Source of the DNA: Absidia repens
Lineage: Eukaryota; Mucoromycota; Mucoromycetes; Mucorales; Cunninghamellaceae
NCBI GenBank assembly: GCA_002105175.1
Contig: MCGE01000015.1
Span: 930,001 to 994,000, forward strand
Reading direction: 5' to 3'
Length of the DNA: 64,000 bases
The position numbers were made by a program, and so were the translations under genes. This document shows, piece after piece, positions 12,561 to 21,061 of the stretch; the first letter of the stretch is position 1, and each line of letters opens with the position of its first letter. The notes below the pieces were generated by a model. It made no database searches, was not told where the DNA came from, and saw only the letters and a list, made by a program, of their open reading frames with translations.

Positions 12561-12659
12561 GATAATGGAAGTTTATAAAATAAAATAATGTAAAGGTATT
12601 GACTTAAGTTGGTTCAATAAAATGAGTATGATTAGCTCTTCTCCCCATAACAAAGTGAC

Positions 12660-13360
12660 TTTACAAAATATTTCAAAGGCAGCACACGTGAATTTTTATT
12701 TACTCCCTTTTTTTCGCTCGCTCGCTTTTCTTTCCATTATCTTACTTTTTTCCCTTCACTTTTTCTTCATCATTCAACTTCTACTGGGTTATGTTGGACA
12801 TATAATAGTGTCAGGACTAGTTTAAAAGGGGTTTCAGCTTAGGATTACAAGATGCATGGGGAAACCCTTTCATTTTGGATCTAGGATCTGGAACTCCATT
12901 TAGCTGGTTTTTAAAGCCTTCATTAGCTTAGTTTAGTACTAGTTTGTCAACGGCTTACATTTATATCTGAATATCACTGAATAAAATGTTTCTCTTTTTA
13001 CATACTTCAATGAAAAACGACCCATTAGTGTCTCTCATGTCTTGTGCAATCCATTCCTTTTTTTTACTAACGTCAATCCCATTTGATTAGTGGTGGCCGC
13101 TGTTGTGCTTCAATAAAAAATATACCCTTTAGTCTTCCTCATGCCTTGTACGATATATAAGAACTCGTTTTGTAACCGTTTTTTAGAATATTACTGGCCT
13201 TTCTTCAAACCTTAAAATAGTCTCACTCATGGGTACTACAATAGCCTACAATAGAAAATTCTGTTAAATTCCTTGTTACAATGAATCCCTCTCCTTTAGT
13301 TTAATACGTTCCATTCTGCTTCAATAAAATATACCATTTTTATTATTTAATCATCCTCTG
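12660..13360 (+). repeat. Dispersed non-coding repeat, copy C
   Basis: E-box CACGTG at 12685-12690, GAATTTTTATTTAC, a pyrimidine tract, CATTCAACTTCTACTGGG, and the core GGACTAGTTTAAAAGGGG from 12814. Then TTACAAGATGCATGGGGAAACCC and a GAATAAAATG signal near 12978. Further units with GCTTCAATAAAAAATATACC (13107) and GCTTCAATAAAATATACC (13319) follow. The best-preserved section is 12780-13060. Confidence 0.72.
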
Positions 13361-13880
13361 ACCTACACTATAGTTAGAAAAGTCGTCATTGTGGCCGTTT
13401 TGAGCGTATCCTATGTAACTACTCCTTCTAGTCCCTCTCCCCTACTATGACCAACTTTTCACACCCATCAAATGGTCAGTAGTTCAAGGACTTTTGATAT
13501 AAAATATAGCTCTATTCCTGCTCTATCATTCATATCAATAGAACTTGTCTGTGCAACCATAGTACCTTTTTGGCTTGCTCTCTTGGATTTGAAGATCAGC
13601 CAATATTTTGATAAGGTCATGCGCATATGACCCTCATGATGCGACTGCTTCTTTTTTTGTACAAAATTCAGCAAAACAATATTATTTAATGATGAAGAAA
13701 GTCCACTACATTTAAAAGCAATCATCGACAGTTATATATATATATTATACAATGAAACTCAAATATTTACGTTGTTGGACCGCATGGCCTGCAAACACTA
13801 TTTGAAAATGGGCTCATAATGAATCCGTTCAATTCAGATTTTTCATTTCGTTCGTTTATTCTCAATTTACTTCAGTGTTT
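13361..13880. other. Intergenic DNA
   Basis: No gene recognised. It contains a short TA microsatellite near 13734-13746 and only low-complexity or shadow ORFs. Confidence 0.4.
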
Positions 13881-14580
13881 ACTTAAATCAATTCATTCAA
13901 CAAAACTAAAAAATATATATATAGTATAAATACCTTCGATGCCTCACCAAAAAGTCAGTTCCGTATATTTTTTTCAAGTTTTGTCATTATCACAGTTAAA
14001 ACTTGACACAAAGTCTCTCTTAACCACCAGACTATCTGATTTATTATTATTTATTATTATTCCAACAAGAGGAATACTTATTATCACAAACATTCTCGGA
14101 CTTTCACCTTTTATTTTTTTCTACTACAAAAAGAAATAATTTCCCCTGAACGGACTTTTAATCAACCGTCACATTATTTTATTTTTATTTACTACATACA
14201 AACGGTTGAATCTAAACCAAAAGATTCTGGTGCTCACTTACAAAAAAACACTGTTGAGACAATGAATGGCATATTGAGTGCCATTTTTGGCATTAGTAAT
14301 GCTCTTGTTGAACTTCACCTAAAAAGTTCTGGTGCTCGCTCTATAAAAAATAAAAACCGACAAAAACAAATTCCAGTTACGACTGTCAACGCCGGTCTGG
14401 ACTTGGCTAATTTGGTTGGTATGGGTGAATTGATGGTTTGGGCTACAAGTGCGTGAATATACCGCAGTCCCGCCATCATCGTCGACTTCAACTTCTACGC
14501 CTCATCAACTACCATTATATTCCGCTACACTAAAATCTCATCGACGATAGCCTTACTCCGCTCCTTTCATTTTGAATGAG
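13881..14580 (+). mobile_element. Diverged LTR-retroelement remnant with primer-like motifs and an ORF3-like tail
   Basis: A 65-codon frame (14262-14456, stop included) ends in VNAGLDLANLVGMGELMVWATSA. Its last residues align with the end of the retrotransposon's third ORF (VNDELDLANLFGLRELMNWA) and stop at the same position. The shared DNA starts at TGTCAACG (14386), the same first bases as the intact LTR (15916). Upstream are two shortened primer-site motifs, TGGTGCTCACT (14228-14238) and TGGTGCTC (14330-14337), and an A7 run before the ATG. This looks like a fragment of an older or non-autonomous relative, perhaps an LTR-leader-LTR remnant. Its left boundary is uncertain. Confidence 0.55.
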
Positions 14581-15525
14581 TTTTTTGGGGTGGGAGGTGT
14601 GTGTGGGGGGAGGGAGGGGGCTGGTTAATATATTAAAAAGAAAGAGGGGTAAACCTTTATCTAAAATATCAAACTAAGATAAAGATCTATGACTTTGAGA
14701 TTTACATCCATTTCCTCCACTCACATCACGTAAAACGTCTCTGACTTGTATTTTCCATCCATTTTCTCCACTCATATCACCGTATCCATGTCGCTGTTAC
14801 AATCTTGGGGAGGTTTTTTTTTTTTTTTTTGGCAACTGTACGTAGCATTTTACACAACGAGCTGCGGTTTTTTTTTCTACGCATAAACTCCCCACCCCAC
14901 ACACTCTGTTTTTCCACGCACATACGCCATGCCCATTCAGCGAGACAATGAAAGGCATGAAAAAGAATAATAATAAAAAGACAAGACATGTTTAATTCTG
15001 ATATAGATGCAATATAAACTATGACAACTAACGCTAAGTTGAGCTAAGGACACTATTCTAAAATGAATGCTAATTTGATGAGGGTCAAAGATCACGAATC
15101 CAAAATGGAAGGGTTTCCCCATGATGTTTGCATTGCACTTTTCAAAAGACCCCTGATTCAAGTTCTAACCACTAATCCAAGATCACTAATCCACAGTTGA
15201 AGTTGATGTTCTAAAAAAAAAAAAAAAAAGAAAAGAAAGAAAGAGGAAGAAAAAAAAAGGACAAGAGAAAATTTAAATCCATGAGAGGCGGAGTGCGAAT
15301 GGTTCAGTCACCCTGTTTTTTCCACCTTCTGTTTTTCACCACACACAAAAAAAAGCACCCATTGACGACGCGCTGAGCACGACGGTTGGGCCCCAAGGGG
15401 CTGCCCACCAAAGTGCGAAATGGCGGAGGCTTTAATCCTATCCCATTCAAACCCACACTTTAATAGAAAACTGTGACACCCAATAAATCGAAAGGTTTCC
15501 AAAAAGCTCCAGCGGAGCGCCAGAG
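14581..15525. other. Intergenic DNA with a degenerate inverted repeat copy
   Basis: About 15060-15190 reads, on the minus strand, as a degenerate copy of the dispersed repeat core (CATGGGGAAACCCTTCCATT, complement of 15103-15122). At 14975-15030 a + strand segment resembles 39515-39570 (AAAAAGACAAGA...ATATAAACT...GACAACTAA). Poly-T near 14814-14830 and poly-A near 15213-15229 flank this. No protein gene is recognised. Confidence 0.4.
15404..15470 (+). repeat. Short dispersed repeat unit with CCACCAAAGTGCGAAATGG
   Basis: CCACCAAAGTGCGAAATGG here recurs exactly at about 25655-25673. The following TTTAATCCTATCCCATTCAA...CCACACTTTAA is echoed at about 25773-25800. This short family is separate from the E-box repeat. 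Confidence 0.55.
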
Positions 15526-15915
15526 CGTTTATTTTATTTTAGCAAGTTTTACTTTTTTATAAAATTTCTTTTATTTCAAGTTGGACTTTATCTACAAAAG
15601 TTCTGGTGCTCACTACTTATTATCAAATACAATTTGGGTACTCTCTATATATTTTCAAGACTACAGTCAAGGAAACAAAAAAAGGGCAAATTCAAATGCC
15701 GATTCAGGGGAAATATTTTTTGATCCTCACTACAAATCCGTTCAAATGAGAACAAGAATACTTTTATAAACTATATATTTGGTGTAAAATATAACTGAAG
15801 CTTTAACAAAAAGGTTAACTCAATACCGTTATTGCCTATATCAAACTAAAAAATGGCCGTAACAATATCAAAAATCTAAAAACAGCCATAACACAAAACA
15901 CTACAAAAATACAAC
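15526..15915 (+). mobile_element. Older LTR, left part (interrupted by the intact element)
   Basis: Aligns along its length with the 3' half of the intact LTR (from TTTATTTCAAGTTGGACTTT through the CCGATTCAGGGGAAA stretch), but with many substitutions and indels. It carries the 13-nt TGGTGCTCACTAC at 15604-15616. It ends in CAAC, which is repeated right after the intact element (23650-23653). The rest of this LTR probably continues at 23650-23694. Confidence 0.65.
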
Positions 15916-16699
15916 TGTCAACGACGAGCTGGATTTAGCTAACCTTTTTGGTCTCCGAGAACTGATGAACTGGGCCACTGGTGAATGAATACGCCACAGC
16001 TTGTCATCTTCGTCAACTTCATATACTCCGCTTTCATCAACTATCATCATACTCCGCTTTTCAAATTAGTATAAAAGGGCGAACTTTTTGTTATAAATTA
16101 TTTTTTCCTTAGTTTTCTCTTACTTTACTCAGTTATCAATAAAAAGTTTAGTCTAAAGTTTTTTTATAAAAACATCAAGTTATCAAGTCATTTCTATTTT
16201 GCTATAGAAATCTTTATTTATTTTATTTTCAGAGTCAGCTATACTCTTTTTTATTTTTATTGAACCAGCTAAGGTCAATACTTCTACTTTATTTTATTTT
16301 ATCAAGTTTTCTTCTTAAAACTTCTTTTATTTCAAGTTGGACTTTATCTACAAAGGTTCTGGTGCTCACTACTTATTACCAATAACATATCTGGTACTTT
16401 CTACTTATATCAAATAATTTATTTGGGTATTTGGTACTCTCTATTTTTCAAGACTACAAGTCAAGTAAACAAAAAAGGACATTTCAAATTCCGATTCAGG
16501 GGAAAAATAAATTTTGGTCCTCGCTGCAAATCCGTTCAAGCAAGAACAAGAAAATACTTATACACTATCTATTTGGTGTAAAATACAATTTGAACTTAAC
16601 TAAAAGGTTATTTTCATACCGTTACGGCTCTTATTACTCTAACAAACCATACATATTTGGTACATCACTTTATTTATTAACTCAAAAATACCCGTAACA
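15916..16699 (+). repeat. 5' LTR (784 bp)
   Basis: Begins TGTCAACGACG and ends CCCGTAACA. It equals 22866-23649 with a constant offset of 6,950 bp. It contains the coding end of the third ORF in its first about 73 bp, a TATA-like box, an AATAAA, one internal 13-nt primer-like motif (16360-16372) and several TTTGGTAC/TTTGGTG-type echoes in its 3' half. Confidence 0.93.
16070..16143 (+). promoter_or_regulatory. LTR promoter and poly(A) signal
   Basis: TATAAAAG (16070-16077) and AATAAA (16138-16143) sit 60 bp apart. Transcription would start about 25-30 nt after the TATA box, and the 3' LTR copy (23020-23093) would supply the polyadenylation signal. The R region boundaries are inferred, not visible. 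Confidence 0.55.
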
Positions 16700-16703
16700 T
16701 ATT

Positions 16704-16721
16704 TGGTGCTCACTACAGGGG
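16704..16721 (+). other. Primer-binding site for tRNA-Ile(AAU)
   Basis: TGGTGCTCACTACAGGGG, 4 nt after the LTR, is the perfect complement of the 3' 15 nt of the tRNA-Ile at 12057-12130 plus the added CCA. Minus-strand DNA synthesis should therefore start from this tRNA. Confidence 0.92.
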
Positions 16722-16788
16722 CTACAAAAAAAAAAAATCAAGTCAATTTTTATAAACAACTACAAGAAACATTAAGATCATATCAAAC

Positions 16789-17859
16789 ATGGATCAAGAA
16801 CATACTGTGTTGGCTGGCACACATGAGCAACACCTCAAGGGACTTAAGCCCCGTGTTATTACTTTTTCTGCAAAGGAAGGAGAAGACTTCCGTCAATTTA
16901 AAAAATTATTGGACAACTACTTTGCCCTGACTAACATTACTGCCAATGATCGAAAAATTATTATTCTCAATTCTCTTTTATATGGAGAAGCTGAAGCTTT
17001 CATGGAAGATTGGCAAGATACTCTCAAGGGACCTTTAACATATCATGGTGCCATTGATGCTTTAAAGGATCAATATGTCACAACTGAATTAATCCAGCAA
17101 TATAACTTTGCATACAATGATATGGCTCAAGAAAATGATGAAAGACCCCAGTCATACTATACAAGATTGAGATCAGCTGCTAAATTGGCAGAAAGTACTG
17201 ATCAAACTGTGTTATTGAATCGATTCAGAACAGGACTGCTTCCTCCTATTAGAGCACACTGTTTAGCCTTTGGAGCCACTACCTTAGAAGAATGGAAAAA
17301 GCATTCAGAAGATTGGTGGAAGGCCTATCGATCAGAAAATATAAATCAAACCACAAATGGAACAAAAAGTACCATCAAGAAGGCTAAATCTTTTAATTTT
17401 GCTAATAGCATGCCTATGATACAACCCACTAGCTTAAATGTTATGGATACTTCAGTGGATGAAGACGATTTAAATCAAAATGGTTTCTTGGAAAAGCTTG
17501 CAACCTTAGTGGCTGATAAAATGAGCCAGAAGTCCGACAATATTTTTATTGAAGATAAAAAATTAAAAAAGACATGCAAACCCCAAGAAATAACTGAACC
17601 TGATGACATTCAAGAACTAATCCGTCAAACGATAAGACAGGAAATGAGTCAAGGACAAGGATATCAACAAAACAGATTCAGAAATAATTATAATAGATAT
17701 CAAAGCCACACATTTGGTGCTCAGCAATATGGAAATAATAGGCAACAAGAATATAGGCCACGAAATAATGGTTACCAACGCCAAAATGAGAATCAAACTC
17801 AGCAACCCTCCAATTTGCATAAACAAAACTTGTCAAAAAACTTCAACAGCCAATTGTGA
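16789..17859 (+). CDS. gag: Retrotransposon Gag
   Basis: A 356-residue ORF starting 51 nt after an A12 tract. The middle has the retrotransposon Gag pattern: FRQFKKLLDNYF, GEAEAFMEDW, a helical ALKDQYVT region, and ERPQSYYTRLRSAAKLAE, then LLPPIRAHCL. The C-terminus is Gln/Asn/Arg-rich and probably binds RNA. No CCHC zinc knuckle is visible, which is a departure from many Ty3-type Gags, although some families lack it. Its TGA stop at 17857-17859 lies inside the frameshift-stimulating RNA structure, so most ribosomes should end here and a minority continue into Pol. Confidence 0.9.
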   Translation: MDQEHTVLAGTHEQHLKGLKPRVITFSAKEGEDFRQFKKLLDNYFALTNITANDRKIIILNSLLYGEAEAFMEDWQDTLKGPLTYHGAIDALKDQYVTTELIQQYNFAYNDMAQENDERPQSYYTRLRSAAKLAESTDQTVLLNRFRTGLLPPIRAHCLAFGATTLEEWKKHSEDWWKAYRSENINQTTNGTKSTIKKAKSFNFANSMPMIQPTSLNVMDTSVDEDDLNQNGFLEKLATLVADKMSQKSDNIFIEDKKLKKTCKPQEITEPDDIQELIRQTIRQEMSQGQGYQQNRFRNNYNRYQSHTFGAQQYGNNRQQEYRPRNNGYQRQNENQTQQPSNLHKQNLSKNFNSQL

Positions 17860-20858
17860 ATGATGGTCAATTGGCTCACCAACATCAAAAAACCATCAAC
17901 AAAAATTCAAATGAATTGTATAAATCTAATCCACAACAAAGTTCCAATCAGGACTTCAACATATTATTAACCGAAGATAATGAGGATGACTATTATCAAG
18001 ATTTTTATGTGGCAGCATCACATCGGGAAGAAAAACCACCTGAAGTTAAAACTGCTTCCAACAGAAAGGTTATCACAAAACCAACACCAAAAAATAAAAA
18101 GGGAAATCAAGCCATAAAACATCATAAGGAACAAATAGGTCAAGACCTTGAAAATAATCGACCTATAAATGAGGATATTGATATTCAGGAAATTGTTACA
18201 CCAAAATCAACAGTTACCCCTGAAATAGAAAAATCCACAAAAAAAGTAACTCGGCGAAAATACACCACACCCAACATTAAATATGATATTGTGCAAGATG
18301 TGTTTCAACAAAAAGCAAATATTGAACTGGGTGAATTATTAAAAATAGCTACACCACTAAGAACAAAATTAGTAAAAGCTTGTAGGGATCAAAGACACAA
18401 AAGAATTCCCACTGAAGATACAGACAAAGATGTCACAATGAATACAATGGAAGAAACCGATGTAGTCACAACCGCAGTCTATGCTGAATTCCAAATAGGT
18501 GATAAAAAAATAAAAGGCCTAGTCGATTGTGGTGCCTCCAGATCATGTATGTCAAGAAGTATGATGAAGGCTTTGGATTTGGAAATCGATACATCTTCAA
18601 ATAGTGTATTCACACTTGGAAATGGAAATAAACAGCCTACCTTGGGGATAATACAAGACGTACCAATTAATGTGGGGAATGAAATTATTATTCCATCAAA
18701 TATGGAAGTGATACCAAGGTGTCCTGCGCATTTTATTTTGGGAAATAACTGGTTGAGCCATGTGCAAGCTATTATCGACTTTAAAACAGGATATTTAAAG
18801 CTCACATATAAACGGCAGCGACAAAAGATACCTATTACTTATGTCAAATCAACCGATAAAAAGTTTGTGCCCATAAAAGTGAATCATGTACATTATCAAG
18901 CAGATGAAAAAGATATTGGATGGTCACAAGATGAATCTGAAGATTCAGAAGAAAATTCAACAGATGAAGAAACCGAATCAGAAGGTTGGGAACATGATGA
19001 AAAATCAGAATCAGAAGAAGAAGAAGAAGAATTATATATCATGGATAGCCTTGAACAAAATATACGAGTAAGTGAAAATAATATAGAAAATACACTAACA
19101 GTATCTACACAGAATGCTGGTTTGAATATTCCACCTTATGCAGCCTGCTGCATAAATTTAAATCCCGACAGTCATGAAGCCTCTTTTGTTTACCAACCTT
19201 TGGCCAGCATGATAAATATTCGCAATAAAGAAAATTCACTAAGCTTTATTAACCAAACCGAAGAGGAAATGCGAATACCACCGGAACAAGTACTTGGGGA
19301 ATTCCACACTCAATTACTAAATGATCAAAATGAAGAAATAATGGAATACAGTGCCTATGAATTAAAAACCTGGAATTCAGCTGAAACATATGAATCTATT
19401 TTTAACCAGGATGATGGCAAGGAAATTATATTGGATCCAAACATTATACAAAAACTACAGATGGGAGAAGTAACCCCAGAACAGAAAAGAAAATTCTATA
19501 AACTAATACAACACTATCAAGATATATTCGATTGGAATAATGACAAGATGGGATTAACAAATCTAACTGAGCATGAAATTGTTCTCGAAAAGGAAGTCAC
19601 CCCTATAAGACACAGGCCCTACAGAATAAGTCCTGAGGAATCAAAGCATCTTAAGGCAGAATTGGATAAACTATGTAAAATGGGAATTATCAAGCCTTCT
19701 AATACACCTTATACATCTCCTATAATATTGGTGAAGAAAAAAAATGGTGAATATCGAATGGTAGTGGACTATAGAAAATTAAATCAACAAACTAGGGACG
19801 ATCCATATCCACTTCCGCGGATCGATGATTTAATAGATGAATTGGGTGATTCACGTATTTTTTCAGCTTTGGATCTACGATCAGGATTTCATCAAGTACC
19901 TTTGAATGAAAAAAGCAAACCTTTAACTGGTTTTACAACAAAATTTGGAGTTTATGAATATATCACACTACCGATGGGATTAAAAGGATCACCAGCATGC
20001 TTCCAAAGATTAATAGATTTATGCTATCAGCAACTTTTGCATAAATGTCTAGTCGCCTTTATTGACGATTTAAATGTCCATTCAAAAAATACGGACCAAC
20101 ACCTACTCGATCTGGAACAACTATTCAGATTCACTCGGAAAGGTGGACTTTTATTTAATGTGGAAAAATGTACCTTCTTTAGAAGTGAATTAAAATTCCT
20201 GGGATACATCATAACCAGTGACGGAATCAAGACCGATGAAGAAAAAATCAAGAAAGTGAAAAATTATCCGGTACCCACTACAATCAAACAAGTGAGGGGA
20301 TTTATTGGCTTAGCGTCATACTACCGCCGTTTTATCAAGGACTTTGCCAAAATAGCACGACCCTTACACAATCAAACCAAGAACGATCGTACAAGCTGGG
20401 GAATAGAAGAAACAAAAGCATTTGAAACTTTAAAAACAATGCTCACAACTACGCCAATATTGAAGAGGCCTAATTTTGAAAAAGAATTTATAGTACACTG
20501 TGATGGCAGCAAACTGGGACTAGGTGCCATATTATGTCAAAAAGATGAAGATGGCAAGGAACACCCTATTATATTTTCAAGTAGAGGATTACGGGCAGCT
20601 GAAAAAAACTATGGCGCAAGCAAGTTGGAATGTTTGGCTCTAGTATTTGCCGTACAACAATTTAGACCTTATTTATTAGGGCAAAAGTTTATTGTGATCA
20701 CAGACCATCAACCTCTGAAATGGATAATTGAATCGCCGAAAATCTCTGGCATAGTGGCAAGATGGGTACAATACCTAACCGACTATGATTTTGAACTAAG
20801 ATACAAATCTGGTAAACTACACCAAGCTGTTGATTTTATGAGTAGGCTCGGCTACTAG
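17823..20858 (+). CDS. pol: Retrotransposon Pol: protease, reverse transcriptase, RNase H
   Basis: The frame is open from just after a TAA at 17820-17822 and has no useful ATG at its start, so it is expected as a Gag-Pol fusion entered by -1 frameshift at 17841. Numbering from codon 17856: an aspartic protease motif LVDCGAS has Asp at about 224. Reverse transcriptase follows (YRMVVDYRKLNQQT, FSALDLRSGFHQ, LPMGLKGSPACFQ) with the catalytic pair FIDD at 737-738, where Phe replaces the usual Tyr. RNase H has Asp 883 (VHCDGS), Glu 925 (KLECLAL) and Asp 950 (ITDHQPLKW). An acidic Asp/Glu/Ser stretch separates protease and RT. It stops at HQAVDFMSRLGY, right after RNase H, without integrase. Confidence 0.92.
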   Translation, partial: TKLVKKLQQPIVNDGQLAHQHQKTINKNSNELYKSNPQQSSNQDFNILLTEDNEDDYYQDFYVAASHREEKPPEVKTASNRKVITKPTPKNKKGNQAIKHHKEQIGQDLENNRPINEDIDIQEIVTPKSTVTPEIEKSTKKVTRRKYTTPNIKYDIVQDVFQQKANIELGELLKIATPLRTKLVKACRDQRHKRIPTEDTDKDVTMNTMEETDVVTTAVYAEFQIGDKKIKGLVDCGASRSCMSRSMMKALDLEIDTSSNSVFTLGNGNKQPTLGIIQDVPINVGNEIIIPSNMEVIPRCPAHFILGNNWLSHVQAIIDFKTGYLKLTYKRQRQKIPITYVKSTDKKFVPIKVNHVHYQADEKDIGWSQDESEDSEENSTDEETESEGWEHDEKSESEEEEEELYIMDSLEQNIRVSENNIENTLTVSTQNAGLNIPPYAACCINLNPDSHEASFVYQPLASMINIRNKENSLSFINQTEEEMRIPPEQVLGEFHTQLLNDQNEEIMEYSAYELKTWNSAETYESIFNQDDGKEIILDPNIIQKLQMGEVTPEQKRKFYKLIQHYQDIFDWNNDKMGLTNLTEHEIVLEKEVTPIRHRPYRISPEESKHLKAELDKLCKMGIIKPSNTPYTSPIILVKKKNGEYRMVVDYRKLNQQTRDDPYPLPRIDDLIDELGDSRIFSALDLRSGFHQVPLNEKSKPLTGFTTKFGVYEYITLPMGLKGSPACFQRLIDLCYQQLLHKCLVAFIDDLNVHSKNTDQHLLDLEQLFRFTRKGGLLFNVEKCTFFRSELKFLGYIITSDGIKTDEEKIKKVKNYPVPTTIKQVRGFIGLASYYRRFIKDFAKIARPLHNQTKNDRTSWGIEETKAFETLKTMLTTTPILKRPNFEKEFIVHCDGSKLGLGAILCQKDEDGKEHPIIFSSRGLRAAEKNYGASKLECLALVFAVQQFRPYLLGQKFIVITDHQPLKWIIESPKISGIVARWVQYLTDYDFELRYKSGKLHQAVDFMSRLGY
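17835..17898 (+). promoter_or_regulatory. -1 programmed ribosomal frameshift site with H-type pseudoknot
   Basis: The heptamer A AAA AAC (17835-17841) is in the gag zero frame as X XXY YYZ. After a 6-nt spacer, AGCCAATTG (17848-17856) pairs perfectly with CAATTGGCT (17868-17876). The loop segment TGATGGT (17861-17867) pairs perfectly with ACCATCA (17892-17898), giving stem 1 of 9 bp, stem 2 of 7 bp, a 4-nt loop 1, no gap between the stems, and a 15-nt A-rich loop 3. Gag is in frame 1 and pol in frame 0, exactly the -1 shift required. Confidence 0.88.
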
Positions 20859-20969
20859 AAAGACGAATTATAATTGGTGAACACATATCTGGTGCTATAT
20901 ACATATATTTGGTGCAAAAGGAAAAAATAATATAGTTGGTGCTCATTCATCTCTAATGATTCATTTAAA

Positions 20970-21012
<43 letters not shown>

Positions 21013-21061
21013 ATCGCCGAAGACCACAACAACAGTAACAATCAACAAACAAATAACAAAC
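20859..21061 (+). other. Pol-integrase spacer with A38 tract
   Basis: This 203-nt spacer holds three TTGGTG/CTGGTGC-type echoes of the primer site (one reads TGGTGCTCA at 20937-20945), then a 38-nt poly-A (20971-21008), then 53 nt to the integrase ATG. A splice that would join pol to integrase is not evident. Confidence 0.6.

Noticed and set aside
17835..17841. Gag-pol frameshift as a homopolymer sequencing error, like those in NOG1 and GDE1
   Set aside because: The heptamer register, the 6-nt spacer and two perfectly paired pseudoknot stems around the stop codon are too specific to be chance.
20859..21061. Pol-integrase spacer as an intron
   Set aside because: No convincing donor near the pol end or acceptor near 21060, and integrase has its own ATG in a good context.
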